Source: Paragonimus skrjabini miyazakii
Lineage: Eukaryota > Platyhelminthes > Trematoda > Plagiorchiida > Troglotrematidae
Direction of reading: 5' to 3'
DNA length: 64,000 bases
Assembly (NCBI GenBank): GCA_014338405.1
Contig: JTDE01002294.1
Span: forward strand, 3,502 to 67,501
Made by a program: the position numbers and the translations under genes. The notes beneath the pieces were generated by a model that searched no databases, was not told the DNA's origin, and saw only the letters and a program-made list of their open reading frames with translations. Below, in pieces: positions 62,800 to 64,000 of the stretch. How positions within the stretch are numbered: the first letter of the stretch is position 1; every line of letters starts with the position of its first letter.

Positions 62800-64000
62800 T
62801 TTAAACTCTAAAGCCATACCAACGGAAGATTGTCGGGTACGTCATAAGTAACCATAATTAAATGAGCTGACTCAAGCTAGGTGAACCGTCCCCTAAAGTA
62901 ATAAGACCATCTATGAAATCGCCGCCACAGATTGTAAACTTGACTCAACTTTTTCACATGCAGTCCCGCTAACACTTTAACGATGGCCAATGCAACCATA
63001 AATCAAGAAAAACGGCACCCAGCTGCTTTCTGGTAAAAATGCCCTCTCTATCGCTTTGGCTTGTTCGGAGAGGCAAACCGCACAATCCTTACGCGGACTC
63101 TTCGAATGTTTGTGTTTCAGTTTACGACTGTCTTTCTTATGTTCGCAGTCAGGAGGGGTCAGTCACCGTTTGATCGAGTTCAGCTGAGTCAGCAGAATTC
63201 CACTTCTATCTTGTAAGCAGCGCTCCCTCGGAATAGACCCTTTCACAAGAGGCTCGCATAGCCTTTAAGATTCCTGCTCAGTGACCGATTGGATCACTCC
63301 ACTACTATGACCCGGGTAGAATTACTGTCAGTGCTGTTAGATAGACATTTCGTATACCCTTGTCGCTCAATTTCAAACCGTACCCTGAAGATGATCCATA
63401 TCCTTATGACATATCGGACGAATGTAATGGGGCATTGTTTTTCTGGAATATCAAGCAGCATGCTGAGTGGTAAAGAAAATTTACTCAATGCGTTGACAAC
63501 AGAATGGTTTCTAACTCATTATCCAGAATATCTAATTTGCTCATGAGATTAGAAATACACCTTAACCCATCAAACACTACCCGTCAACAGTTTTTAAATG
63601 AGCATACACTCAACTATCGGACGTTATGCCAACACAGTAATCTCCTCAGGAAGAAAACCTCTGGCAGAAACACTGGTCCAAGAAGCACCTTTTACAAGGT
63701 ATACTGAAAAAGAAACACAACGACCCGCAGAAAGAAACGGTGAAACAGATTCGTCAGACCGAAACCAGTTTGCTCGTTCATTGGCCGCAGAACTTATTAC
63801 TAAAGTACACACGAAAATGCAAGTACACCGTCTTTACATATCGTATTACCAAACTAAACTATGACTTACGTCTGACGCACAAACCTAGTCAGCGGCTTCT
63901 TCGATTAATCTCAGAAGTGAACAGGATGCAACGTAGTTTCATCAAGTCAGCCGACGGAACAGTACACTAGTTTCAATGGGTTTGTTGTGACCTAGTGTGA
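62800..64000. other. no recognised feature; overlapping unassigned frames at 63.3-63.97 kb
   Basis: Several frames of 60-90 codons overlap on both strands at 63289-63970. None shows a domain, and CPEB wording for the next upstream exon is absent. Confidence 0.5.

Noticed and set aside
1..64000. Hammerhead ribozymes, which occur in trematode repeats
   Set aside because: CTGATGA occurs several times (for example 11237, 16090, 50875, 58643), but none has the GAAA box and stems at the right spacing by eye.

Overview
The window looks like nuclear DNA of a flatworm, most likely a trematode. The reasons are very long introns, weak AT bias by eye, and a dense load of decayed Penelope-like, RTE-like, CR1/Jockey-like and Gypsy-like elements. 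No bacterial-style gene runs occur, and nearly all open frames are short and spurious. The species cannot be fixed from the sequence alone.

The one host gene I can support is the 3' half of a cytoplasmic polyadenylation element-binding protein of the CPEB2-4/Orb2 type, on the minus strand. Five coding exons read from high to low coordinates: 57353-57264 (RRM1 middle), 55578-55460 (end of RRM1), 50408-50294 (linker and start of RRM2), 29306-29125 (rest of RRM2) and 17190-16969 (C-terminal ZZ zinc domain and stop). Every junction has GT/AG sites and the phases join without error. The introns are about 1.7, 5.1, 21.0 and 11.9 kb. The N-terminal exons, including the start of RRM1, were not found and probably lie beyond base 64000. 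A pyrimidine-rich stretch (in the transcript sense) below the stop codon, down to about 13.7 kb, may be a long 3' UTR.

Mobile elements by region. 1-13 kb (flank beyond the gene's 3' side): a Penelope-like endonuclease remnant (7.2-7.9 kb, minus), another (10.4-10.7 kb, plus), weak Gypsy gag-like and non-LTR ORF1-like fragments, and an inverted-repeat/duplication cluster at 12.5-12.9 kb. 17-29 kb intron: a tRNA-derived SINE-like piece (21.0 kb), a nearly full-length but broken Penelope-like element (22.7-24.2 kb, plus) followed by a second Penelope RT fragment, and a compact foldback at 25.0 kb. 29-50 kb intron: a Gypsy integrase/RNase H remnant (39.3-40.5 kb, minus) and a long RTE-like non-LTR element with endonuclease and reverse transcriptase (44.2-47.2 kb, minus). 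50-55 kb intron: a Jockey/CR1-like RT fragment (52.3-52.9 kb, plus). Upstream of exon E: a Penelope-like RT fragment (59.1-59.6 kb, minus) and a CR1-like RT fragment (61.8-62.8 kb, minus). All coding elements carry stops or frameshifts and look inactive.

No prokaryotic system, CRISPR array, rRNA operon or intact tRNA gene was seen. The most unusual items are the 25.0 kb foldback, the Penelope tandem arrangement, the candidate CPEB 3' UTR with CPE-like hexamers, and a perfect 24-bp palindrome at 36.07 kb.
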